From contig CAZLMW010000095.1 of NCBI GenBank assembly GCA_964560875.1, positions 1-32,572 of the forward strand: DNA of 32,572 nt, given 5' to 3'. The position numbers and the translations under genes are program-made. Positions 1 to 8,200 of the stretch are shown here, piece after piece; the first letter of the stretch is position 1, and each line of letters begins with the position of its first letter. This DNA is from CAZLMW01 sp964560875. Its GTDB lineage: Bacteria > Myxococcota_A > UBA9042. The notes beneath the pieces are model-generated. The model saw nothing but the letters and a program-made list of their open reading frames with translations. It had not been told where the DNA came from and ran no database searches.

Positions 1-2
1 CG

Positions 3-55
3 AAAACCGGACAGGACAGCCAAACGTGATCGGCAAAACCGTAGGTGTCCGGTTT
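3..55 (-). terminator. Probable intrinsic terminator downstream of the thiolase gene
   Basis: A perfect 10-bp inverted repeat, AAACCGGACA at 4-13 and TGTCCGGTTT at 46-55, encloses a 32-nt loop. On the minus strand the stem ends in a short T tract (CCGGTTTT), and it lies about 27 bases past the thiolase stop codon. This fits the end of the eight-gene minus-strand run. The loop is long for a classical terminator and the T tract is only four bases, so another stem-loop function is possible. Confidence 0.5.
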
Positions 56-81
56 CACCGATAACGTTTCTCGAGCAAGGC

Positions 82-1356
82 CTACGTGGTCGCCGGTGCG
101 CGGAGGATTTGCACGGCGCAGCTGGCCTCGTCGAACGCCACCAGGCCACCGGCGTTGTGGAGCAACCCGACCGAGACATCGGCCGCTTGTCGCTCGCCCG
201 CTTCACCGCGCAGCTGGGTGACGAGCTCGTGCAGCATGGCGATGCCGGTGGCAGCCAGCGGGTGGCCCTTCGAAACGAGGCCGCCGGACAGGTTGGTTGG
301 CCGCTTGCCGTCGCGGTTGGCGGCGCCGGACGCGATGTAGGCGCCGCCTTGCCCGGGCTCGCAGAATCCAAGCGCTTCGGACGCGGCGAGCTCGGCGAAA
401 CTGGTCGCGTCGTGCACCTCGGCGATGTCGATGGCGTCCGGACCGAGCCCGGCGGCTTCATAGGCGCGCTTGGCGGCGATGGCGGTGACCGGTTCTTCGT
501 CGATTTTGCGGCGGCGACCGGCGGCGACAACGCTGGCGTCGAGGGCGATCGCGCGCGCCCTCACCGCGGGCGGCAGCGTCTGAAGTGTGGCGGCGGAGCA
601 GAGCACGGCGGCGGCGGCACCGTCGCTGATTGGGGCGCACATGGCGCGGGTCAGCTCGGCGACGATCGGTTTGTCGGCGAGCACGGCGTCGACGGTCATC
701 GGTTTTCGGTACTGGGCGTTTTCATTGAGCGCGCCGTGGTCGTGATTCTTGGCGGCCGAGGCAGCGACCTGGGCGGCGGTCGTGCCGTGGGTCTTGGCGT
801 GCCATTGCGCGTTGAGCGAGCAAGCGTCGAGCAAGGTGATCCGCGCCGGATGGGGCTTGTAGTGCAGGCCGTGTTCGGCGGCGGCGGCGGTGAGGTCTTC
901 GCGCCAACCGTGCGGATCAAGCTGGTCAAGCGCGCCCTCGAAGAGCGCCTTCATCTGCGCGAGGTCGTGCGGCATGAACGTCTTGTCGACCCCGATCGCC
1001 AACGCGACATCGACGTCCCCGGCGAGGATCGCGTTGCGGGCGTTGTGAACCGCCATGGCGCCGGTCGCGCAGCCGCCTTCGACGTTGTGGATCGGTGCCC
1101 ACGACGGCAACACACCCGCATCGACCAACGGCCCGAGGATGACATTGCCCCCGACGTTGGGTTGGCCCCACGCGTGCAGGGTGCAGCTGCCAAAGAACGT
1201 CGCACCGATGCCTTGGGCGACCGCATCATCGCCGACATCGGCCAGCGCCCCGCGGACCGCCTGGTCAGCCAGCTGCTTGTGGGTCTGGTCGGGGTGGCGG
1301 GAAAACGGTGTTGTCGCGACGCCGATGACGTAGACGCGCGCCGATGAAGTGCTCAT
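82..1356 (-). CDS. SCP-x-type thiolase (acetyl-CoA acyltransferase family)
   Basis: The 424-residue product belongs to the thiolase superfamily, lipid-transfer/SCP-x-like branch, which usually cleaves or forms 3-ketoacyl-CoA in fatty-acid or sterol side-chain breakdown in the cytoplasm. The acyl-accepting Cys is C96 in EGGCATGAMA. Conserved histidines are H315 in AEVHDATSF and H365 in SKGHPLAATG. The second catalytic Cys of classical thiolases is not at its usual place; the C-terminal motif is LLHNAGG, as in many SCP-x-like members. The ATG at 1356 is preceded by GAGG with a 7-nt spacer. It lies 46 bp downstream of the carotenoid-oxygenase gene and is probably co-transcribed. The substrate cannot be read from sequence. 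A non-thiolytic lipid-transfer role is possible. Confidence 0.9.
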   Translation of the reverse strand: MSTSSARVYVIGVATTPFSRHPDQTHKQLADQAVRGALADVGDDAVAQGIGATFFGSCTLHAWGQPNVGGNVILGPLVDAGVLPSWAPIHNVEGGCATGAMAVHNARNAILAGDVDVALAIGVDKTFMPHDLAQMKALFEGALDQLDPHGWREDLTAAAAEHGLHYKPHPARITLLDACSLNAQWHAKTHGTTAAQVAASAAKNHDHGALNENAQYRKPMTVDAVLADKPIVAELTRAMCAPISDGAAAAVLCSAATLQTLPPAVRARAIALDASVVAAGRRRKIDEEPVTAIAAKRAYEAAGLGPDAIDIAEVHDATSFAELAASEALGFCEPGQGGAYIASGAANRDGKRPTNLSGGLVSKGHPLAATGIAMLHELVTQLRGEAGERQAADVSVGLLHNAGGLVAFDEASCAVQILRAPATT

Positions 1357-1402
1357 GAGTGGGCCTCAAGGTTGTGTGGGCGAGGTGTTCTCGGGCCGCG
1401 GT

Positions 1403-2812
1403 TCAGTTCGCGGGGGACGAAGACGGGGCAGGACACCATTCAGCGTGAAATCCGGCCGGCACACGTCGAGGCAGCTGCACGATCGCGACCGGTTTTTCGT
1501 CGAGCGCTTTGGCGTCGAGCACCCACAGCCGCGAGCCGTGGTCGTCATCGGTCACGATGGTCAAGATCCAGCCGTCATCTTCGTCGACACCGCCGGGCCG
1601 TGGCGCAAACACCAGCTCCCCGCCGATGCCGCCGTCAAAGCGCCGTTGGGTCTGCGCGCCGGTCCGCAGGTCGTACTTGATGACGCCGTCAAAGCTCAGC
1701 TCGCTGACCGCCGCGCAGGTGGGGTTGTAGCTGTAGCGATTGGGCCGACCCCACATGGTGTCGTTGATGCGCGGAAACTCGGTCGGGCGGTCGTCGAGCT
1801 GTTCGACGGTCGCGTCGCCGGTCGCCAGGTCGAAGGTCCAACGCGACAGGAAGGGCACGAGCTCGATGACGTCCATGCAAGGGATGTCGTCTCGACCGGA
1901 CGGCTTTTCGGGGATCAAGTCGTCGATTTTGCAGCCGAGGACCACGACCTTGTCGCCATCTTCCCAAGCGCCGCAGAAGTGATAGACGTAGCTCGACGGG
2001 AGCTCAAACCAGCGGATGTCGCTGCTTTTTCCGTGCCTCGGCAGGACGCCCCAACGGCTCGGTGCGTCGCGATCAAAGGCGATGCGGAACTTGCCGCGCG
2101 ACAGGGCGACCGGGTCCCATCCGAGCGGCAAATCGGGGATCACCGTGTAGTTGGCGGTGATGGCGACATCGTGGGGGATGCGCGGGCCGGCCGTGTCGAT
2201 CGCTTCGTAGTGCGTGACCCGGCCTTGTGGGCTGACGACGCCGTGGTTGTAAAACGGCGGCTTCATGACCGAGTAGTTGAAGAAGATGAGCTCGCCCGTT
2301 GTCGGGCAGACCTTGGCGTGAGCGGAGACGGGGCCGGGGAGCGTGCCGCCGAAGGTCTCCGGCCCGCGCGTCGTCAACGAAGGCACATCGAGCGAGTAGG
2401 GCTGGCCGCAGAGCCACCAAAGCGCCAATAAACGGTCGTGAAACCACACGAGATCGGTGTTGGCCGTGTCCTTGAGGGGGCCGCCGGGCAACGTTGGATT
2501 GGGCGGCTCCATGATGCCCCGCCAGACGGCCTCGCCCGCCTTTTGCTCGTGGCGCAGGCCGGCGGTGTCGACCCATCGGTTGGCGAATCGCGCGCTGCCG
2601 CCGTCGAGGTGAACGCCGTGGACCATGCCGTCGCCGTCAAACCAGTGGTAGCGACCCTGGGGCTCGTAAAAAGGGGTGCCGGAGTTGCGGACGAACGTGC
2701 CGTTGAGCTCGTCGGGGAGCTTGCCGATGACGGGCAGCCGGTCAGCTGAGACCTGCTCGCGCAGGGGCGTGTGCGCGCCGGTCAGGTAGGGGTGGGTTTC
2801 GAAAAGGCTCAT
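1403..2812 (-). CDS. Carotenoid oxygenase family protein (four-His non-heme iron dioxygenase)
   Basis: The 469-residue product has the RPE65/carotenoid-cleavage dioxygenase fold, a seven-bladed propeller with Fe(II) held by four histidines. These enzymes split carotenoid, apocarotenoid or stilbene double bonds with O2. Candidate ligands are H165 (SAHAKV), H214 (IPHDVA), H278 (YVYHFC) and H456 (GFHAEW), all in family context. The N-terminal FDGDGMVHGVHL segment is also typical. The frame is open up to an ATG at 2917, but the ATG at 2812 has a strong GGAGG with a 7-nt spacer and begins at MSLFETHPYLTG, where family similarity starts, so 2812 is chosen. It sits between an alpha/beta hydrolase and a thiolase. 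No carotenoid biosynthesis gene is in view, so cleavage of an acquired or aromatic substrate is equally plausible. Confidence 0.92.
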   Translation of the reverse strand: MSLFETHPYLTGAHTPLREQVSADRLPVIGKLPDELNGTFVRNSGTPFYEPQGRYHWFDGDGMVHGVHLDGGSARFANRWVDTAGLRHEQKAGEAVWRGIMEPPNPTLPGGPLKDTANTDLVWFHDRLLALWWLCGQPYSLDVPSLTTRGPETFGGTLPGPVSAHAKVCPTTGELIFFNYSVMKPPFYNHGVVSPQGRVTHYEAIDTAGPRIPHDVAITANYTVIPDLPLGWDPVALSRGKFRIAFDRDAPSRWGVLPRHGKSSDIRWFELPSSYVYHFCGAWEDGDKVVVLGCKIDDLIPEKPSGRDDIPCMDVIELVPFLSRWTFDLATGDATVEQLDDRPTEFPRINDTMWGRPNRYSYNPTCAAVSELSFDGVIKYDLRTGAQTQRRFDGGIGGELVFAPRPGGVDEDDGWILTIVTDDDHGSRLWVLDAKALDEKPVAIVQLPRRVPAGFHAEWCPAPSSSPAN

Positions 2813-2856
2813 GGCGGCGCCTCCGGGGCGGGCATGGACGAGTCGGGTTGGTGGCC

Positions 2857-2889
2857 CAGGCGAGGTATTGGCACAGGCGAGATACTGGC
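2857..2889. repeat. Two 16-bp near-identical direct repeats upstream of the oxygenase gene
   Basis: CAGGCGAGGTATTGGC (2857-2872) and CAGGCGAGATACTGGC (2874-2889) match at 14 of 16 positions and are spaced by 17 bp. They lie in the 104-bp spacer between the hydrolase stop and the oxygenase start. They may be regulator-binding half-sites or simple spacer duplication. The spacing matches the 17-bp repeats upstream of the hydrolase. Confidence 0.55.
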
Positions 2890-2916
2890 CTGGCCGGGGA
2901 TTGCCCGGCTTTCTCA

Positions 2917-3807
2917 TTACGGAGAGAAGCCGAGGTGCTGGCGATACCAGCCGGTGGCGTGTTCGATGACCTGGCCGAAGGCGCCTTCGCGCTTGTAGAC
3001 GTCGACGTGATGGGCGTCGGGGAGCGCGACGAGCGCGCTGGGCCGGGGGCTACGGGCGTAGGCTGAGAGCATCTCGAAGCGGGCGATGAGCGCGTCGAGC
3101 TCCGGATAGATGAACATCGACGCCGCGCGGCTGCTTTCGGCCGTCGCTTCGGGCCGGAAAGCGAACAAATCCTGCAGCGATTCGAAGGTCACTTCCTGCC
3201 GCCAGGTCGGGTACTTGGCGTCCTCGGACTGGAGCAGCGCCGCGGTGTCGGGATCGCTGGCGAGCAAGCGAGGCACGCCGATGTAGCTGACTTCACCAGT
3301 CGCAACGAAGCGCGCGCGGGCCTTGTCGACCTTCGCCGAAAAACCGTCAAATCCATCAAAACCACGCCAGACGCGATGCAGATCCATCGGCCCGGCCACG
3401 GCGACCACCGCGCCAACCCGATCGTCACAGCCAGCGGTCGCGACGGACACCGAGGCGCCAAGACTGACGCCGTACAGACCGAGATGGGTGGCGTCGACCT
3501 CAGGTCGCGAGGCGGCGTAGGTGAGCGCGGCGCGCGTGTCACGAACCTGTTGCGCGCAGTTGAGGCGGCAGCGCGGGTCCCCGGCAGACTCACCGAACGT
3601 ACTATAATCAAAGTTTAAAGTGACGAATCCGGCGGCGACGAAACGGTCGGCGTGATCGGGGAGCCAGACCTCTTTGGTGAGGCTCATGCCCGCGCAGATC
3701 ACAACGCAAGGTCGCGGACTGTCGGCAGCCGCGCCGTCGGGGGCGCGCAAGATACCGACCAGGTCACCGAGATCGCCGCGAAAGACGACACGCTCTTGTA
3801 ATGGCAT
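2917..3807 (-). CDS. Alpha/beta hydrolase (serine hydrolase, dienelactone-hydrolase/S9-like)
   Basis: The 296-residue cytoplasmic enzyme has the alpha/beta-hydrolase fold. The nucleophile elbow is GVSLG (S115), the acid is probably D238 in FIYPELDALI, and the base is H266 or H267 in PDAHHVDVY; an early CAGM segment would form the oxyanion region. Reactions in this group include ester, lactone and peptide hydrolysis; the substrate is unknown. An in-frame TTG at 3852 would add 15 residues encoded by spacer repeats. The ATG at 3807 begins MPLQERVVFRG and is preferred, although its ribosome site (GGCGAG) is weak. The gene lies 143 bp after the ATP-grasp gene and 104 bp before the oxygenase gene, on the same strand. 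With those neighbours it may process an oxygenase or thiolase substrate, but this is inference. Confidence 0.85.
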   Translation of the reverse strand: MPLQERVVFRGDLGDLVGILRAPDGAAADSPRPCVVICAGMSLTKEVWLPDHADRFVAAGFVTLNFDYSTFGESAGDPRCRLNCAQQVRDTRAALTYAASRPEVDATHLGLYGVSLGASVSVATAGCDDRVGAVVAVAGPMDLHRVWRGFDGFDGFSAKVDKARARFVATGEVSYIGVPRLLASDPDTAALLQSEDAKYPTWRQEVTFESLQDLFAFRPEATAESSRAASMFIYPELDALIARFEMLSAYARSPRPSALVALPDAHHVDVYKREGAFGQVIEHATGWYRQHLGFSP

Positions 3808-3822
3808 GGGCTCGCCGATGGA

Positions 3823-3886
3823 CAGGGTGGGACAAGTGATGGGGTGGAACAAGCGATGGGGTGGAACAGGTGATGGGGCGAACAGG
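3823..3886. repeat. 17-bp tandem direct repeats upstream of the hydrolase gene
   Basis: Units AAGTGATGGGGTGGAAC (3834-3850), AAGCGATGGGGTGGAAC (3851-3867) and AGGTGATGGGGCGAAC (3868-3883) run head to tail, preceded by a partial unit. They occupy the spacer just 5' of the hydrolase start on the minus strand. A 17-bp period could place regulator sites about 1.5 helical turns apart; alternatively this is neutral slippage DNA. No function can be assigned from sequence. Confidence 0.75.
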
Positions 3887-3950
3887 TCGCGGGTCGGGAC
3901 GCTACCGCACTCCGCCGCCCAGTTCGACCTGACGGTGTGGTTCAGCGAGG

Positions 3951-5213
3951 TTAGACGGCGGTGAGCGCGGCGTCGATCGCGTCCTGGTCGGGGGCCGCGA
4001 GAAAAAGCGCCAGGTGGGCGGTCGCGGTGGCGGGGTCGTTGAGAGGCACTGCGGCCTGGGCGATGGCGCCAGCGTCGTCACGAACGGGTGGGAGCGCAGC
4101 GGATAGCGCAGCTACGACGTCGACAAGCGACATGCAGATGCGATCACGGGGACCAAGCACAACGAGTCGACCGACGGACGACGGGGCGAGGAAGCGGCGC
4201 AAACCAAGGGCGAGGTGGCCCATCGTGTGGCGCGGGTTGATCTCGAGCACCGGCTGCAAGCGGATTTGGCCGCTGGCGTCGACGAAGACCATCGCGTCGA
4301 TGCCGGCGGGGCCGAGGTGGCCGTGAACACGCACAATTGCTGCGATGCGTCGGGCGACTTCGAGCAGCAGGTGGTGGCAGCCGTGCGCATCGTCGGGAGC
4401 GTTGACGAGGTTGCCTCGGTAGCGGCCGTGGCTGTCACAAAGCAGTCCGGTAACGCCGAGCACAGGGTCGATAGTCGGGTCGGGATCGATGTCGAGCTGG
4501 ACCGACAGGTCGGCGATGCGGTCGCGCCACGGGGCGACAACGACGGCGTTCTCGGTGACCGCGCGCTTCAACCAGCCTTGTTCGGAGGGGGAAAGTTCGG
4601 GTGAGCGGGTCGAAAAACGCAGGGCACCGCGCCCGGCGGTCGCGAACGGCGCCTTGACGACCGCGGTGGGGGCGGCAGGGGACAAAGCGGTGATGGCGGC
4701 GCGGGCGGCGGCGGCATCGGTCGCAACGACGGGGATATCGACGGCTTCGCACAGCTTGTCGTGGGAGGGCGCGTCGAGGGTGGCGTAGACGGCGGCGAGC
4801 TGCTTGGCGGCCCACGCCTTGGACCAGCGACCGCGGGTGCCGGGCGCCCAGGTGGCGACGGGCTGACCGTGGCGGAAGGGCTGAAAGAACGCGCACGTGT
4901 CGGGGGTCCACGCCCAGGGTCGCGGGCGGAGGTCGAGACGTTCACGGAGCGCGTGTTTGCGAGGCAAGACGCGGCCGTCGATGGGTGCGAGGACAGGTTC
5001 GGGCGTCGGCAGACCGATGGCGGCGAGGGCGGCGATGTGCTCGGCGGTCGGTGGGCGGCGGACCAGGATGACGTCGTTGGACGTGCCGAGTACGGCGAGC
5101 ATGTAGTCGAGGTCGGCGGCGAGCGTGCGGACGGGTGTTGCGGGGACGTGTCCGGGGTTGTCGAAGGCGACCTGGGCTTCGGCGTGGGGGTGAAAGCAGC
5201 GGACGTCAGGCAC
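3951..5213 (-). CDS. ATP-grasp-like ligase (putative)
   Basis: The 420-residue soluble protein has ATP-grasp features. AVVKAPFATAGRGALRF (about 184-200) contains the nucleotide-contacting Lys (K187) and a Gly-rich turn. GPAGIDAMVFVD (about 301-312) is the strand carrying the acidic metal ligand. LQPVLEINPRHTMGH (about 319-333) gives the E324-I-N326-P-R328 signature of Mg-ATP ligation. Such enzymes join a carboxylate to an amine, thiol or imine through an acyl-phosphate. The start is GTG at 5213, the first possible start after the preceding gene's stop, which is in the same frame 36 bp upstream; no clear Shine-Dalgarno is seen, consistent with translational coupling. There is no signal peptide, so it acts in the cytoplasm while both transglutaminase-like neighbours are exported. 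The exact subfamily was not recognised. Confidence 0.7.
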   Translation of the reverse strand: MPDVRCFHPHAEAQVAFDNPGHVPATPVRTLAADLDYMLAVLGTSNDVILVRRPPTAEHIAALAAIGLPTPEPVLAPIDGRVLPRKHALRERLDLRPRPWAWTPDTCAFFQPFRHGQPVATWAPGTRGRWSKAWAAKQLAAVYATLDAPSHDKLCEAVDIPVVATDAAAARAAITALSPAAPTAVVKAPFATAGRGALRFSTRSPELSPSEQGWLKRAVTENAVVVAPWRDRIADLSVQLDIDPDPTIDPVLGVTGLLCDSHGRYRGNLVNAPDDAHGCHHLLLEVARRIAAIVRVHGHLGPAGIDAMVFVDASGQIRLQPVLEINPRHTMGHLALGLRRFLAPSSVGRLVVLGPRDRICMSLVDVVAALSAALPPVRDDAGAIAQAAVPLNDPATATAHLALFLAAPDQDAIDAALTAV

Positions 5214-5249
5214 GGTGGATAGCGCGTTGGTTCGGGTGGGAGCGCGTGT

Positions 5250-8200
5250 TCAGGGGAGCTTGCGGCGGAGGTGGACGAGCTCTGCGGCGTCGATGATGCG
5301 CAGCGTCTTGGCGAGACCGGGATAGGCGGCGGCGGGCACGATCCCCATGGATGCGCGCAGATCGCTGCGAACCTGCAGTTTGGGGCCGCGCAGTCCAACG
5401 GTGCGCTGATATGTAGCCCGTGGGTCGCTGGCGGTCACGGCGTGCGGGAGGGTGCCGAAGATGCCGCCGTCCTGGGTGACGGTGAGCGTGACGACCGTGG
5501 CGAGCGAGTGACCGAAACGCAGCGGCGTCTTGCGGCGTGGCAGGCGGCCGTAGATGCGTCCAAGGCGGGCCGGTGCGAGGCCGATTGTGAGCCGCTTGGG
5601 GTCGACGGCGCGGGCGAGCACGGCCCGATAACGCACGATCAGCTCGCTGCCCGATGACCTCGCGTCGATGAAGCTCGAATTCCAGCCCGCGAAAGCGTGT
5701 TTGGTGAGCTCGCGCACGACGGTTTGTTGTTTTTCCTTGCCGCCGGCCAGGTAGCTGCGGACCAGCGCGGCCAGGGAGCCGTTCATGGTGTCGGTGATGG
5801 TGGCCTTGGCGCTGCCGTTTGCCGCCCAATGCACGTGCATGGCGATGGTGCGGCGATCGAGGGCAGCGCCGACGTCGGGCAAGGTTACTCGACGGTCTTT
5901 TTCGGGGGTGGAGCAACCGAGCAGGATGCCGGGTCGGCCACGAGCGCCGGGGCGCAGGTAGTCGAGGATGCCGCCGTCGACGCCGGGATCGATCCAAACG
6001 GTGGCCGGGGCGCCGCCGGGCGGACGCAGGTGCAGGCGAAGCACGGTCGCGCTGAAATCGCGCGGATCGGGGGCGCCGTACGCGGGTGTTCGGTTGAGCG
6101 GTTGCCAGCGGACGAGGCATGCGCGCAGACCGGCGTGACGGGCGAGGTGCCAGAGCAGTGTTGCGCGATCTCCGCTGCCGTTTCGGGCGGCAGCGACGGG
6201 CGATCCGGGGGCGACCCCGGCGCGTGCAAACCGGATCTCGGCGGCGACCTTGGCCACCACGGCCCGCCACTTGGCGGCGTCATGACCGGCGGCGCGGGCG
6301 CGGCGTTGCCAGGGAGCGAGGACGGAGTCGTTGGCGCGGGCGAACGCGGCGAGTGTCTCGTCAAACCGGGCGATAAGTCCGGCCATCGTGGCGCGGCGAC
6401 GGGTGCGGACCGCGGGACGGGTCCACGCGGGACGAGCGGTGCGCGGTTCGGGGCGGAGGCGCTTGAGATCGCGCGCCTCCCAGCGGAATGTGCGCCATCC
6501 GGCGACGCGGTCAATCGAGACGGGAGGAGCGGTCGGGGAGCGATCGACCGGGGGACGGTCGCCGGGATCGCGGGTCATGACGACGTAGGTGCTTTGCACG
6601 ACCGGGCCGTCCGTGGACTGGAGCATGAAAGGCGTGAGGCGGGTGGCGCCCGTGGCCGGGTCGTCGGGTGCGACGAACTGCACCTGGATGAACTCGACGG
6701 CGGCCCCCGGGGCGACACCGCGCAGGCTGACCGTTTCCTTGTCGGGGGTCGCGGCGGGCAGCAAGACGGCGCCCTCAGCGGTGTGGGTGCGCGCGGCGAC
6801 GAGTTCTGCGTCTGCGGGGACCCGGATCTCGCCGAGCGCCTCGGCGGCGCGGGCGGAGTGGGCGATGGCGACCTGGTGAACCCGGCGGATCGCGCCACCA
6901 TCGGGCAATAGGACCACGATTTCGTGATCGACGACCCAGGTGATCGGCGCCCCGTGGCCCGAACAGGCGTCCTTGCCGGGGCGCTTGCTGGCCGCCTTGT
7001 TCGCCTCTTTGCAGCGCTTTCGCCACGTCGCGACGGCGGCCGCGCCATCAACCCGCATCGTACGCCACGGCGGCCGCGCGCCGAGCAAGAAGTAGCTGCG
7101 GCGGGTTTGCATGGACGCGCGACCGGGCGCGACGAGCAACCGATCGAGGGCCGCACGAGCGGCGCGGCGTTTGGCAGCTTTGGCATGCACGAGCCCGGTC
7201 TGGACGGCCCGCCACGCGGCATCCGTTGGCAATGCGGCGTTTGGGGGCAATGCGGCGTTTGGGGGCAATGCGGCGTTTGGGGGCAATGCGGCGTTTGGCG
7301 GCAATGCGGCGTTTGGNNNNNNNNNNNNNNNNNNNNNNNNNNNNNNNNNNNNNNNNNNNNNNNNNNNNNNNNNNNNNNNNNNNNNNNNNNNNNNNNNNNN
7401 NNNNNNNNNNNNNNNNGCGAGATCGGCCAGTCGGCTGGCCGCCTCACGGCGGAGCGCCACGATGGTTGCCGCGGCGGCGAGCTCGACCGCGGCGGCGTCC
7501 GGGCGACCGATCGCAACGAGCGCGTCGGCCGCGGCGATCGACGGGTGTGTGCATGTTCCGCGGAGCGCGAAGAGGCGTGCGAGAGCCGGCCGCTGCATCG
7601 CGTCCATCGCCACATCGAGCGCGCTCTTCCAGGCAGCGCAGTCGCCGGGTTGGCGGGCTGTGGCGCGATGAGCGGCCGCGAGGGCGAGATCGGCGAGGCC
7701 GTTGCCGAGGTGTTGGCGCGCGCTCTCCAGCCAGCGGTCGGTGCGACCGGACAACGGGCTCCGCCCAGACGGACCGTCGACAGCCGCGTCGAGGCCGGCG
7801 AGCAGGCGGGCTGCCTGCGGACCGTCACCGGCGTCGCGAGCGCGAGCGGCGCGTTCGATGCGGGCATCGACGTGCTGTGGGAAGTGATCGAGCAGCGTGT
7901 CGAGGGTCGACGACGGAGCCCGTGGCGCGTGGTCGTCGAGGCTCGCGCGCTGGCGCAGCTGCAGCATCGCGGCCAGGGGTCCGTCGGTGAAACGCCCGCG
8001 CAGTGCGCTGCGCGCCGCGTGGCCATCAGCGGACAGGGCAGCGACGACGGTGGCAACCACGGGAGGCCATCGCCGGGACGGGTTCCCGGCGGGTTGGTTG
8101 CCGTTGCGGAGCACGGCGAGATCGAGGCCGCTGCCCGCGGTCAGCAGCCCGGCGCCGACCACGACGCGATGCGACCCCGCGGTTAGACGGACGCGGACCG

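Noticed and set aside
2813..2917. Upstream ATG extending the carotenoid oxygenase by 35 residues
   Set aside because: The extension reads through spacer repeats, has no family similarity, and the internal ATG has a strong GGAGG.
3823..3886. 17-bp direct repeats considered as replication iterons
   Set aside because: No replication initiator gene or AT-rich region is nearby, and the repeats sit in a gene spacer.
7228..7316. Short regular repeats considered as a CRISPR array
   Set aside because: The units are contiguous with no spacers and translate in phase as a hexapeptide repeat inside a gene.
6924..8186. Plus-strand open frame spanning the N gap
   Set aside because: Antisense shadow of the degenerate transglutaminase gene; Arg/Gly-rich without motif, and continuity through the Ns is artificial.
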